A stretch of 64,000 nt of DNA from JAHBXL01 sp964409775 (GTDB taxonomy: Bacteria > Planctomycetota > Phycisphaerae > Phycisphaerales > UBA1924). The position numbers were made by a program, and so were the translations under genes. The stretch is from assembly GCA_964409775.1 (NCBI GenBank), contig CAYPEI010000004.1:155761-219760 (forward strand), given 5' to 3'. The notes below the pieces were generated by a model. The model was not told the origin of the DNA. It searched no databases and saw nothing but the letters and a program-made list of their open reading frames with translations. This document shows, piece after piece, positions 8,734 through 24,685 of this stretch (the first letter of the stretch is position 1; every line of letters starts with the position of its first letter).

Positions 8734-8848
8734 TACAGATTAGCGAGCAAGCAGCGGGTGCATAGCGCTTTGAGCAGAGCGGCATAAAGAAATTTCAAGA
8801 AACGGCTCCGACGGAGCTGTGGCTATACCAACGATCGCGAGGTCATCG

Positions 8849-12658
<3,810 letters not shown>

Positions 12659-12764
12659 GGCGGACCCGCACCCACCGCTACGAACCCTACCGAATCGTCC
12701 CCCTGAAACCCCACACGCCGCACCGGGCCACGCAGTCTGAGCACCGGCCCCTGGAGCGAACACC

Positions 12765-17139
<4,375 letters not shown>

Positions 17140-17147
<8 letters not shown>

Positions 17148-17445
17148 CCTCTCTGTCCCCCGGCAACTTCTCAGAACCCTCACGGGCCGCCACTCCTGGC
17201 GGCCCGCTTTCTTTCGCCCTCGCCGCGGCGATGATCCGCGCCGCTTCCGCCGGACTGAGCACCGCGAACCTGGTCTGTCCGGTCTGAAGCATCAGCCGCA
17301 CATACGGCTCGCACGTTCCGCACCCCGTGCAGCACCCCGACCACGCGCACAGCGCATCAAACTCCAGCGACATCGTCCGCGCGAGTTCCTTCAGCGAAGC
17401 GAACTCCAGGTCATGGCAGACGCACTTGGAAACGGGAAGGTGCAC
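17140..17445 (-). CDS. BFD-like [2Fe-2S]-binding protein
   Basis: A 101-residue protein with the cysteine pattern of bacterioferritin-associated ferredoxin domains: C-V-C near the N-terminus (residues 8 and 10) and CCTGCGTC about 30 residues later. Such domains bind a 2Fe-2S cluster and act in iron release or as small electron carriers. The last 30 residues are hydrophilic and outside the domain; they are encoded across the rpoC terminator. The start is a GTG at 17445. It lies downstream of, and in the same orientation as, the pseudopilin operon, 15 bases after its last stop, so it could be the operon's fourth gene. Confidence 0.65.
17184..17214 (+). terminator. Terminator of rpoBC
   Basis: A perfect nine-base-pair stem (17184-17192 with 17197-17205, loop CTCC) is followed by GC and then TTTCTTT. 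It starts 37 bases after the rpoC stop, inside the 3' coding part of the convergent gene on the other strand. Confidence 0.8.
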
Positions 17446-17460
17446 GCGGGGGCTCTTTTG

Positions 17461-18324
17461 TCAATCGGGGTCGAACAGTCCGTTATCGTCCGCTCCGCCC
17501 GGCCAGCCGATGAACTCCTCCTCGGGCAGGCCCGGGTAGAAGCCGCTGCCGCGGGAAAACCGCATGGCCTCAGGCCCGACGTGCCCGTCCAGCCAGGCGA
17601 TGTTCGCTGCCCGGCCCGCGGCGCCGGCTCTTCCGCGGCCGTGGCGGAACTGAATGCTCGGATCCGGACGCTCACCGGGAAACTCCGGCCAGAATCGCGG
17701 CTCCAGGAACGAGTATTCGATGACACCCGCCGCGCTGGATGCATCCCGCAGTGCGGCGTCGGCAAACGCGATGGTCCGGGCGGGGTCGGCAAACCGCGAT
17801 CGCGGCATGCCCGTGCGGTCCGAAACCAGCGCCCACTCGCCGCTCCCGGCGTGTGCCCGGAGCGCGCCGACGAACGCCGTGTTGTAGCCATACCCGCCGC
17901 AGCCGCGCTCAAAGCCGTTGGATGCCGAAGGAGCGCCCGCGGCCAGAATCGCCGCAACCGGGGAAAACGTCGGACAACTCCGCAGCGCTGCGCCGCCCCC
18001 ACGGCCCAGATACTCGCTGAGCGGGCCGCCCTCGCTCCCGAACGCGGCCGATGCCGACGGCCGCGAGCCGTACCAGCGGGTGAGGTTGGCCAGCCGGTCC
18101 GGCATGCCGGGGGCATAGGCATCGCCGAAGTCCGAGGCATACAGATCGTTGGCGATCATGAACTGCCGCACGTTGGATGCGCACACGCTCTGCCGCGACG
18201 CCTCGCGCGACGCGGCCAGCGCGGGCAGCAGCAGGCCCGCCAGCAGCGCGACGATCCCGATCACCACCAGCAGTTCGATGAGCGTGAACCCGCGGATCGT
18301 GCTCTGGCCCGGGGGTGAGTTCAT
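17461..18324 (-). CDS. Type II pseudopilin-like protein
   Basis: A 287-residue protein. After a short basic leader (STIRG) comes the prepilin cleavage and helix motif GFTLIELLVVIGIVALLAGL, then the helix end LPALAASREASRQSVCASNVRQ. The C-terminal part has the INWLDGH-like element AANIAWLDGHVGP found in many planctomycete pseudopilins of the DUF1559 type. Such proteins are processed by a prepilin peptidase and assembled into a pseudopilus or stay in the membrane. The ATG overlaps the stop of the upstream dockerin gene (ATGA). It is the third gene of the operon led by the cobalamin riboswitch. Confidence 0.85.
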   Translation of the reverse strand: MNSPPGQSTIRGFTLIELLVVIGIVALLAGLLLPALAASREASRQSVCASNVRQFMIANDLYASDFGDAYAPGMPDRLANLTRWYGSRPSASAAFGSEGGPLSEYLGRGGGAALRSCPTFSPVAAILAAGAPSASNGFERGCGGYGYNTAFVGALRAHAGSGEWALVSDRTGMPRSRFADPARTIAFADAALRDASSAAGVIEYSFLEPRFWPEFPGERPDPSIQFRHGRGRAGAAGRAANIAWLDGHVGPEAMRFSRGSGFYPGLPEEEFIGWPGGADDNGLFDPD

Positions 18325-19466
18325 GGCGCAAACCACAACGACAGGAACGCGAAAATGTCCGGCACCGAAACGCCGGGAATCCCGTCGATATCGGCCCGAG
18401 GATCCGCCGCGAACCACGCGGAGAGAAACGCAAAGATGTCCGGCACGCCGACCACGCCGTTGCCGTCGAAATCGGCCGGGTGTCCGGAGGGTCGAACGAT
18501 CGCGACGGCATCGATCTCCGCCGACCACTCGCCGACCGGGCCGAGCAGCGCGTGCACGGGGTTCGTGATGCGCACGAAGTCAACGCGGTCGAGGCCCGCT
18601 CCCGCGCCGGTCGCCGGGTCCACCGCCCACGCGATGTCGAACCCGTCGCCCCCGCCCGATCCGGGAGAGATCCCCACCGCTCTCGGGTCGTCCGGCACGG
18701 TGTAGAAGCCGTCCGGCGAGATGCCGGCGTTGTCAACCGCGTTGTCGCCGTCCATGTCGCCCAGCAGCAGCGTCGGCGTGTGATCGGCGTATCCCCACAC
18801 CCCCTCGTCGGCGGCATCCGGTCCGTACGGATTGACAAGCACCGCGTTGACGCCGAACACCGACGGCGGCAGGCGGAACGTGCTGGTTTGCCACGACTGC
18901 GCCGGTGGAAACGCCGGTGTTCCCGGCGGGAGCCACGACGCAAGCGCGGGCGGCAACGCCGGGTCCGAGGTGTCGTTGTCCCATGCCACGGTGAACACAT
19001 GCTGCGGAAACGGCGCGGCGAGGTGCGAGCCCGGGATCAGGTACCACGCATCATCGGCAAGGCCGTTGTGGTTGTCGTCCCGCGAGACCTCGACGATCGC
19101 GCACTCCGCGAAGCGCCGGTTGGGGTTGCCCGACACGTACGACGCGTTCCCGAACACGATGAAGTCCAGCCCCATCGGGTTGCACGCATGGTCGAGGATC
19201 GGCCGGTCGAAGCCCAGCGTGATCGATCCGCCGAAGCCGCCCAGCGTCACGACGCCCGTGTTGTCGGGACCGATGGTCCCGCCGCCGGTGGGCGGGCCCA
19301 GCGCGCGCGAGGGATCGCGATACTGCGCGGCGTTGACGAACTGCCCCGGCGCGGGCCGATACTCGACGATGCGCGTCGCGAAAGACGAATCCGCAACGCA
19401 CGCCGCGGCGGCCGCGCCCGTCACCGCCGCAACGCACGCCAACCGGGTTGCCGTGCCGGTCATCAT
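18321..19466 (-). CDS. Secreted dockerin protein in B12-riboswitch operon
   Basis: A 381-residue exported protein with a hydrophobic signal segment (residues 6-24). The ectodomain begins VEYRPAPGQFVNAAQYRD and includes VVTLGGFGGSITLGFDRPI, MGLDFIVFGNASYVSG and the D/N-rich DDNHNGLADDAWYLIPGS. I recall similar ectodomains in predicted cell-surface proteins of Bacteroidetes cobalamin loci, which I could not check. A GC-type dockerin pair closes the protein: DFDGNGVVGVPDIFAFL and, after ADPRADIDG, VPDIFAFLSLWFAP. The start overlaps the upstream stop as ATGA with GGAGGAGG nearby, and the end overlaps the pseudopilin start the same way. Confidence 0.8.
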   Translation of the reverse strand: MMTGTATRLACVAAVTGAAAAACVADSSFATRIVEYRPAPGQFVNAAQYRDPSRALGPPTGGGTIGPDNTGVVTLGGFGGSITLGFDRPILDHACNPMGLDFIVFGNASYVSGNPNRRFAECAIVEVSRDDNHNGLADDAWYLIPGSHLAAPFPQHVFTVAWDNDTSDPALPPALASWLPPGTPAFPPAQSWQTSTFRLPPSVFGVNAVLVNPYGPDAADEGVWGYADHTPTLLLGDMDGDNAVDNAGISPDGFYTVPDDPRAVGISPGSGGGDGFDIAWAVDPATGAGAGLDRVDFVRITNPVHALLGPVGEWSAEIDAVAIVRPSGHPADFDGNGVVGVPDIFAFLSAWFAADPRADIDGIPGVSVPDIFAFLSLWFAP

Positions 19467-20560
19467 GCCCTCCTCCTCCCGAAGGCGACGAAGCCCGCCA
19501 GCCCAAGCAGCCCGAACGTGCCCGGCGCGGGAACCGCGTACCGGTATGCCGTGCCGTCCGCAAACACCAGCAACTCCCCGGTGAACTCGTTGAACCCGAC
19601 CCCGTAATACGCGAACCCGCCCGCCGGCGACAATCGCAACTCCGAGGAGTCGGGCGCCGCCCCGCCGCCCCCCAGCGCGGCGAGGATGGCATCCGAGCCG
19701 ACAACCGCGGCGTAGCCGAAATCGCCCGAGCCCGCGAAGAAGTCCCCTCCTCCCAGCAGCATGTTGCCCCACGAATCGAACCGCACCGGCGAGGCGCTCA
19801 GTGCATCCGCGACCAGTGTCCCGCTCCCGAAGTCGATGGCGGATGTCGCCCCCGTGAGCGCGGCGAGATCGAACGCCCGCACGTTGCCCGTCGGGGCGCC
19901 CCCGTCCGATGGGTTGAAGCCGTCGCCGCTGAACACGCGTCCCGAGCGGATCGCAACCCCGCCCGCGCCGCCCGTCGGGTTGCTGATGACCTGGGTGGAA
20001 GTGAGGCCCGCGGCATCGACGCGCCACACGCCCGCCGTCGCGCCATAGCCCGAAACGTACATCGTCGACCCATCCGCCCACGCGCCGTCGAAGTTCGGCA
20101 CGTCGACAGCGACCGTCGCCGAGGTCGTCACCGGCGAGAGCGCGGCCATGCCCACGAAGTGCACGCGGTTGAACGCGCCGTTGTCGCCGATCGCCAGCCG
20201 CGAACCATCGGGACTCACGGAAACGAACGATGCCCCGTAGTTGCCGAACAGGCCGCTGAAGATCGCGCCATCAACAGAGCCCGCCTGGAGATAACTCCCC
20301 GAGTTCACGGCGCTCTGCACCAGGATGCGGCCGTCCGAGGCAACCCCGATCAGTCGCCCATCCGGGAGCACGTCGACCGGAACAGGATTGAAGTCTCCCG
20401 CGGCGCCGCTGGGCAGCGCATACGAACCGACCAGCGAGTATGGCGCGACGCCGGCTCGCGCCGTCTGCGCCGAAACGCTGAGCGAGACGCCGATCGAAAC
20501 CGCCGCGCCCAGCGCGGCACGAACACAACGAGACTGCATCATCGACGCACCTGCCTTCAT
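19463..20560 (-). CDS. Secreted propeller-like protein with PAPG-RRR tail, B12-controlled
   Basis: A 365-residue exported protein. Signal peptide: SRCVRAALGAAVSIGVSLSVSA. The body has repeated short strands of the type VSPDGSRLAIGD, WADGSTMYVSGYG, VWRVDAAGLTS and VAIRSGRVFSGDG, which suggest a beta-propeller. The C-terminus VPAPGTFGLLGLAGFVAFGRRR is a PEP-CTERM-like sorting signal. First gene behind the cobalamin riboswitch. In Bacteroidetes the surface B12-binding protein BtuG is a beta-propeller, so a B12-capture role is plausible but inferred. Start: ATG at 20560, with GGAG two bases away inside a hairpin; ATG at 20542 is the alternative. Confidence 0.75.
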   Translation of the reverse strand: MKAGASMMQSRCVRAALGAAVSIGVSLSVSAQTARAGVAPYSLVGSYALPSGAAGDFNPVPVDVLPDGRLIGVASDGRILVQSAVNSGSYLQAGSVDGAIFSGLFGNYGASFVSVSPDGSRLAIGDNGAFNRVHFVGMAALSPVTTSATVAVDVPNFDGAWADGSTMYVSGYGATAGVWRVDAAGLTSTQVISNPTGGAGGVAIRSGRVFSGDGFNPSDGGAPTGNVRAFDLAALTGATSAIDFGSGTLVADALSASPVRFDSWGNMLLGGGDFFAGSGDFGYAAVVGSDAILAALGGGGAAPDSSELRLSPAGGFAYYGVGFNEFTGELLVFADGTAYRYAVPAPGTFGLLGLAGFVAFGRRRA

Positions 20561-20579
20561 CACTCCGATTCGCGCGGAG
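20561..20579 (-). promoter_or_regulatory. Hairpin covering the ribosome site of the B12 operon
   Basis: On the minus strand CTCCG (20579-20575) can pair with CGGAG (20567-20563), which contains the ribosome site of the first gene. No T-rich terminator is seen between the riboswitch and the start. This fits control of translation rather than transcription. Confidence 0.4.
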
Positions 20580-20696
20580 CGGCTCCCGGACCTGGGTCGG
20601 CCCTGGCGGAAGGGGGTAGAAGTGCCGGGGTGGATGGCCGCGGGGAACTGCGCGGCGAAACACGGCCGGCGCCCCAGTCGCGAGGGCGGGCACAAA

Positions 20697-20935
20697 CACG
20701 GCCCAAGGCAGGTCTTCCGGCTTCGGGGCGTGGCATCGACTTCCAGTCGATGCCTGGTGGGCCCGGCCTTCCCAACGACCCTTGCGGGACGTCAGTGGCA
20801 GTTTCGAGCCCGCGCAGCCCCGTTACGGCGGCGCGTCCGCGGCGGAATCGGCAGTGGCTTGCGCTCCCTGCCTCACCGCACTTCCCTTTTCAGCCCGATC
20901 CGCCCGGCACAAGGCCGGACGAGGCGGGCACCGTG
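20697..20935 (-). promoter_or_regulatory. Cobalamin (B12) riboswitch
   Basis: On the minus strand, in order: a 5' P1 strand CACGGTGCCCG, an AAAAGGGAA motif with a following GGTGA, the GCCGCCGTAACGGGGC region, CCACTG followed by a hairpin and TTGGGAAGGC, a stable GCATCGACT/AGTCGATGC hairpin, and the B12 box GAAGCCGGAAGACCTGCC at 20724-20707. The P1 3' strand CCGTG ends at 20697. Order and motifs match the adenosylcobalamin-type class. A promoter ends just upstream, so transcription would start at the first base of P1. It precedes the propeller-dockerin-pseudopilin operon. Confidence 0.9.
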
Positions 20936-20944
20936 AGCAGGGGC

Positions 20945-20972
20945 ACAATACACGAAACCGTTCGTCAGTCAA
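20945..20972 (-). promoter_or_regulatory. Promoter of the riboswitch-controlled operon
   Basis: On the minus strand TTGACT (20972-20967) and TATTGT (20950-20945) are separated by 16 bases. The -35 element overlaps the rdgB stop. The predicted start is near 20938, directly before riboswitch P1. Confidence 0.7.
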
Positions 20973-21724
20973 GTTCGCAGGTGCGCCACCAACTGCCGCG
21001 CAGCCTTCGCCCGATGACTCAGCCGGTTCTTCTCTTCGCTCGCCAACTCCGCGCCCGTCCGCGAAAAGTCAGGCCCGACCAGAAACAACGGGTCATACCC
21101 AAACCCGTTCGTTCCCCCCGGCACCCGCGGCGGCACGCCGATCCGTCCCTCAAACGTGCCGCGCGAGGTCGCAATCACTCTGCATCCGGTGGGGCATCCG
21201 GTGGGGTAGGCGTTCCGCTCGCCGCCGCTCTTCGCGATCTCTGTGTCCCTCTCCGTGCCCTCTGTGGACCTGCTTTGTCCCGGCTTCGCCACCACCATAA
21301 CGCACACAAACCGCGCTGTGCGCAACTCCGCCGGCACTCCTTCAAGTTCCCGGAGCACCCGGGCGTTGTTCGCAGCATCCCGCTCCGCGCGGGTCATGCC
21401 CGTCTCACGCCCATCGGTGCAATAGTGCGATGAGATCACCCCCGGCCTTGGCGTGCCGTCCCGAAATGCCAGTGCATCGATCTCAATCCCCGAGTCATCC
21501 GCAAGGCACATCCGCCCCGTCTGCGCCGCATACGACACCGCCTTGATCGTCGCGTTCTCCTCGAACGTCCGCCCCGTCTCGTCAGGCTCGCGCAGTCCGC
21601 CCGGTGGAATGCACTCCGGCGGCAGGTCGTTCAGGCCGATCACCTCGATCCCCGCCGCATCGAAGATCGCACGCAGTTCGTCGACCTTGTGCGGGTTGGC
21701 GGTGGCGAGAACAATCGGGGGCAT
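20969..21724 (-). CDS. rdgB: dITP/XTP pyrophosphatase (RdgB/HAM1) with insertion
   Basis: Hydrolyses non-canonical purine triphosphates (dITP, XTP) to monophosphates and so cleans the nucleotide pool. Family motifs: PIVLATANPHKVDELRAIF at the N-terminus, TFEENATIKA, CLADDSGIEIDAL and the C-terminal GGTNGFGYDPLF, then SHRAKAARQL. At 251 residues it is about 50 longer than usual. Part of the excess is an in-frame low-complexity stretch (about residues 147-180) between strand FVCVMVVA and RVIATSRGTFEGRI; its DNA looks like an inserted repeat. The catalytic motifs are intact, so the enzyme may still work. Confidence 0.92.
   Translation of the reverse strand: MPPIVLATANPHKVDELRAIFDAAGIEVIGLNDLPPECIPPGGLREPDETGRTFEENATIKAVSYAAQTGRMCLADDSGIEIDALAFRDGTPRPGVISSHYCTDGRETGMTRAERDAANNARVLRELEGVPAELRTARFVCVMVVAKPGQSRSTEGTERDTEIAKSGGERNAYPTGCPTGCRVIATSRGTFEGRIGVPPRVPGGTNGFGYDPLFLVGPDFSRTGAELASEEKNRLSHRAKAARQLVAHLRT
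21182..21270. repeat. Repeat DNA inside rdgB
   Basis: Positions 21182-21205 are two tandem copies of GCATCCGGTGGG. Just beyond, about 21235-21270, comes CTCTGTGTCCCTCTCCGTGC followed by CCTCTGTGG, a stretch of the kind found dispersed between genes in planctomycete genomes. Both together encode the extra residues of rdgB. Confidence 0.55.
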
Positions 21725-21910
21725 GGCAGGAGAATAGGAACACCGGCCACGGCGCTCGCGTCACCAGCCGCCAACCCACATGCAGCGCCAGCGAGCCGCG
21801 CGTGATCGCGTCAGTTGGCCACGCGCAAAGCCGCTCCCCGGACCCGCAATCACGACACCGATTCCCCGCGAGCAGCCTCCCACCTCCGCCATCGCCGCAT
21901 ACCATGCCGC

Positions 21911-23467
21911 ATGGCGATTGATCCCATCCGCGCTCTCGGCCTCACGGATGATCCGCGCTTTGTCGCTCCGGCGAAACTCGCGGGCAAGGGGCCGGGCGTG
22001 CACGACGGTTTCGTGGCGACCGAGAACCCGGCAACCGGCGAGATACTCGGCGGTGTCCGGCTGGACGATGCCGCTGCGCTCGATCGCGCAATCAGCGACT
22101 CCGTCGCCGCCTTCAAGAAGTGGCGCGAAGTGCCCGCCCCTGTCCGCGGCCAACTCGTCCGCGAAATCGGCGACGAGTTCCGCCGCGTCAAGGAGCCGCT
22201 GGGCGAACTTGTCAGCCTCGAGATGGGCAAGATCCGCGCCGAAGGCCTAGGCGAGGTCCAGGAGACCATCGACATCGCCGACTACGCCGTCGGCCTTTCC
22301 CGGCAGTTGCCCGGCCAGGTCTTTCCCAGCGAACGCGCCGGCCACCGGATGTTCGAGCAGTGGCTCCCGCTCGGCCCGGTGGGCGTCATCACCGCCTTCA
22401 ACTTCCCCAACGCCGTGTGGGGATGGAATGCCATGCTCGCCGCGGTCTGCGGCGACACCACCATCTGGAAGCCAAGCCTGTTCACGCCCCTGGTCGCCAT
22501 GGCGACCAACGCCGTCGCCGAGCGCGTCGCGGCCAGGCACGGTCACCCGGGCATCTTCAAACTGGTGATCGGCACCGATGATGCCGTCGGCAAGCCCTTG
22601 GTCGCGGACCGCCGCGTGCCGCTGATCTCCGCGACCGGGTCCTGCCGAATGGGCCGCGCAGTCGGCCAGGTCGTCGCCGCTCGTCTCGGCCGCTCGCTGC
22701 TCGAACTGGGCGGCAACAACGCGGTCATCGTGCATTCCGATGCCGATCAGGAACTGGCGCTGCGTTCGACCGTCTTCGGCGCGGTCGGCACGGCGGGTCA
22801 GCGATGCACCACCACCCGGCGCCTGCTGCTGCACGAGTCGATCGCCGAGAAGTTCATCGAACGCCTCACCGCCGCCTACCGGCAGGTCGCCACCCGCATC
22901 GGCGATCCGCTGAAGGAAGGAACGCTCATCGGCCCGCTCGCCAATGCCGCGGCGGTCGACGCATTCCTGCACGCCGTCAAGGCCGCGAAAGAGCAGGGGG
23001 GCACGGTCCTCTTCGGCGGAGAGCGGGCATCGCCCGCCGGCCCGGGGGCCAAGGGCCACTTCGTCCAGCCCACCCTCATCCGCGCCCCGAAGACCAACCG
23101 CCTCCCGATCTCGCAGGAAGAGACCTTCGCCCCGATCCTGTACATCTTCACCTGCAAGGACCTCGACGACGCCCTTGCCATGCACAACGGCGTCGACCAG
23201 GGCCTGTCTTCCGCGATCTTCACCGAGTCCATCCGCGCCAGCGAGCGATTCCTCTCCCCGACCGGCTCGGGCAGCGATTGCGGCATCGCCAATGTCAACG
23301 CCGGGACCAGCGGCGCGGAGATCGGCGGGGCGTTCGGCGGCGAGAAGGATACCGGGGGCGGCCGGGAATCCGGTTCGGATTCATGGAAGGCGTACATGCG
23401 CCGGCAGACAACGACCCTAAACTACGGCGGGAAGTTCGAGTTAGCACAGGGGATTCGCTTTGAGTAG
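21911..23467 (+). CDS. Aldehyde dehydrogenase, alpha-aminoadipic semialdehyde type
   Basis: 518 residues of the ALDH superfamily. The FENPATGE-like start, AFNFPNAVWGWNAMLA, the general base Glu265 in LLELGGNNA and the nucleophile Cys299 in GTAGQRCTTTRR are all present. The QRCTTTRR motif and the ending GGAFGGEKDTGGGRESGSD are characteristic of the ALDH7/antiquitin group, which oxidises alpha-aminoadipic semialdehyde in lysine breakdown. No other lysine-degradation gene is nearby, so the substrate remains open. The ATG at 21911 is taken from family alignment; no clear ribosome site is seen. Its 3' end overlaps rpiA by eight bases. Confidence 0.9.
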   Translation: MAIDPIRALGLTDDPRFVAPAKLAGKGPGVHDGFVATENPATGEILGGVRLDDAAALDRAISDSVAAFKKWREVPAPVRGQLVREIGDEFRRVKEPLGELVSLEMGKIRAEGLGEVQETIDIADYAVGLSRQLPGQVFPSERAGHRMFEQWLPLGPVGVITAFNFPNAVWGWNAMLAAVCGDTTIWKPSLFTPLVAMATNAVAERVAARHGHPGIFKLVIGTDDAVGKPLVADRRVPLISATGSCRMGRAVGQVVAARLGRSLLELGGNNAVIVHSDADQELALRSTVFGAVGTAGQRCTTTRRLLLHESIAEKFIERLTAAYRQVATRIGDPLKEGTLIGPLANAAAVDAFLHAVKAAKEQGGTVLFGGERASPAGPGAKGHFVQPTLIRAPKTNRLPISQEETFAPILYIFTCKDLDDALAMHNGVDQGLSSAIFTESIRASERFLSPTGSGSDCGIANVNAGTSGAEIGGAFGGEKDTGGGRESGSDSWKAYMRRQTTTLNYGGKFELAQGIRFE

Positions 23468-24161
23468 CCAACCCAGAACCGCGGACCCGCTCGTTGACAC
23501 GGTGATCGCCGAGATCGCTTCCGGCATGATCGTGGGCCTTGGCACGGGCCGAACCGCTTCGCGCGCGATCGTCGCCCTGGCCGACCGCGTGAAGGAAGAG
23601 AAACTCGACATCCGCTGTGTGCCCACGAGCCACATCACCGAGACGCTCGCCCGGGCCCACAGCCTGCCCCTTGTCGATTTCGCCATGGAAGAGGAGGTCG
23701 ATTTCCTCTTCGACGGCGCGGACGAGGTCGATCCCATGCTCCGCATGATCAAGGGCGCGGGCGGCGCGATGACGCGCGAGCGGATCGTCGCCTACGCCGC
23801 GAAGCGCCGCGTCTACATGGTCCAGGAGAACAAGATGGTCCACCGCCTGGGCGAGCGCGCCACGCTCCCCATCGCGGTGCTGGCCTTCGGCCTCGCCAGC
23901 ACCCGGGCGAGCCTGCGACGCCTCGGGCTCAACGGCGTCGTCCGCCGGACCCTCGACGGTCACCTCTTCCTCACCGACAACGGCTCGCTCATCATCGACG
24001 TCACCCTGGGCGAGGGCCGCAACCTCGAAGAACTCGCCGCCGAGATCAACGACATCCCCGGCGTGCTCGACCACGGCCTCTTCCTCGATGAGGCGGACGA
24101 AGTCCTCGTCGAAACCAAGAACGGCACGATCGAGCGTCTCAGCCGGCCCGCCCCGGAGTAG
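23460..24161 (+). CDS. rpiA: Ribose-5-phosphate isomerase A
   Basis: Interconverts ribose-5-phosphate and ribulose-5-phosphate in the pentose phosphate pathway. 233 residues. The motifs MIVGLGTGRTASRAI, DFLFDGADEVDP (catalytic Asp region) and LRMIKGAGGAMTRERIVA are all present. The TTG start at 23460 lies inside the last codons of the dehydrogenase gene with AGGGG about eight bases upstream, so translation is likely coupled. Confidence 0.95.
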   Translation: MSSQPRTADPLVDTVIAEIASGMIVGLGTGRTASRAIVALADRVKEEKLDIRCVPTSHITETLARAHSLPLVDFAMEEEVDFLFDGADEVDPMLRMIKGAGGAMTRERIVAYAAKRRVYMVQENKMVHRLGERATLPIAVLAFGLASTRASLRRLGLNGVVRRTLDGHLFLTDNGSLIIDVTLGEGRNLEELAAEINDIPGVLDHGLFLDEADEVLVETKNGTIERLSRPAPE

Positions 24162-24169
24162 CCCCGGGC

Positions 24170-24685
24170 TCAGTCCATCGACACGAACGGCAACTGCGAA
24201 AACACCGTGCGGGCCGCCAGTCGCGTCTCCGCGGCGAGGCCTTCCGCTTCCGTCCGCATCGGCGCGGCCACCGACTCCACAAGCCGCGCAGACGGGGCAG
24301 GACGCATCTGGCCAAACACCCTCGAGACCACCACCGTCGGTGCCTCGCCCGCGTGCTGCACGGGCAGAGCGGCCGCTGCCGGGCCGGTCCCGCTGACTCG
24401 CTGCACGATCTGCATCTCGCCCGGGGTCTGCTTCCAGAGCGACGCCCCCGCGATCAGGCCCGCGGCGCCGGCGACGATCGCCAGCGACGCGGCCAGCGCC
24501 GCGACCGCCACGCGGCGCGTCCCCAACCCCGTCGTCCCCGCACCGTCGATCGGCGCGGCGTCCAGGGAGGCCATCACCCGGTCGTGAAGCCCCGAGGGCG
24601 CGGCACTCCACGGTGCCGCGTCCGGTGTTCGGAGAAGCGTCTCAACCCGCGTGCCGCGCCCGGTCGTCTTGGTCCGGCTGTTCAT
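24170..24685 (-). CDS. Putative anti-sigma factor (single-pass membrane protein)
   Basis: 171 residues with a soluble N-terminal part of about 55 residues (SAAPSGLHDRVMASLDAAP), one membrane helix (VAVAALAASLAIVAGAAGLI) and an exported C-terminal half. It starts on an ATGA overlap with the ECF sigma factor, the classical sigma/anti-sigma arrangement. The N-terminal part lacks the His-x3-Cys-x2-Cys zinc motif of ZAS anti-sigma factors. The assignment rests on gene order and topology. Confidence 0.6.
   Translation of the reverse strand: MNSRTKTTGRGTRVETLLRTPDAAPWSAAPSGLHDRVMASLDAAPIDGAGTTGLGTRRVAVAALAASLAIVAGAAGLIAGASLWKQTPGEMQIVQRVSGTGPAAAALPVQHAGEAPTVVVSRVFGQMRPAPSARLVESVAAPMRTEAEGLAAETRLAARTVFSQLPFVSMD

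Noticed and set aside
18321..20081. A single 586-codon minus-strand gene covering the dockerin protein and more
   Set aside because: The upstream part overlaps the propeller-like gene in another frame. The ATGA overlap with GGAGGAGG at 19466 marks the real start.
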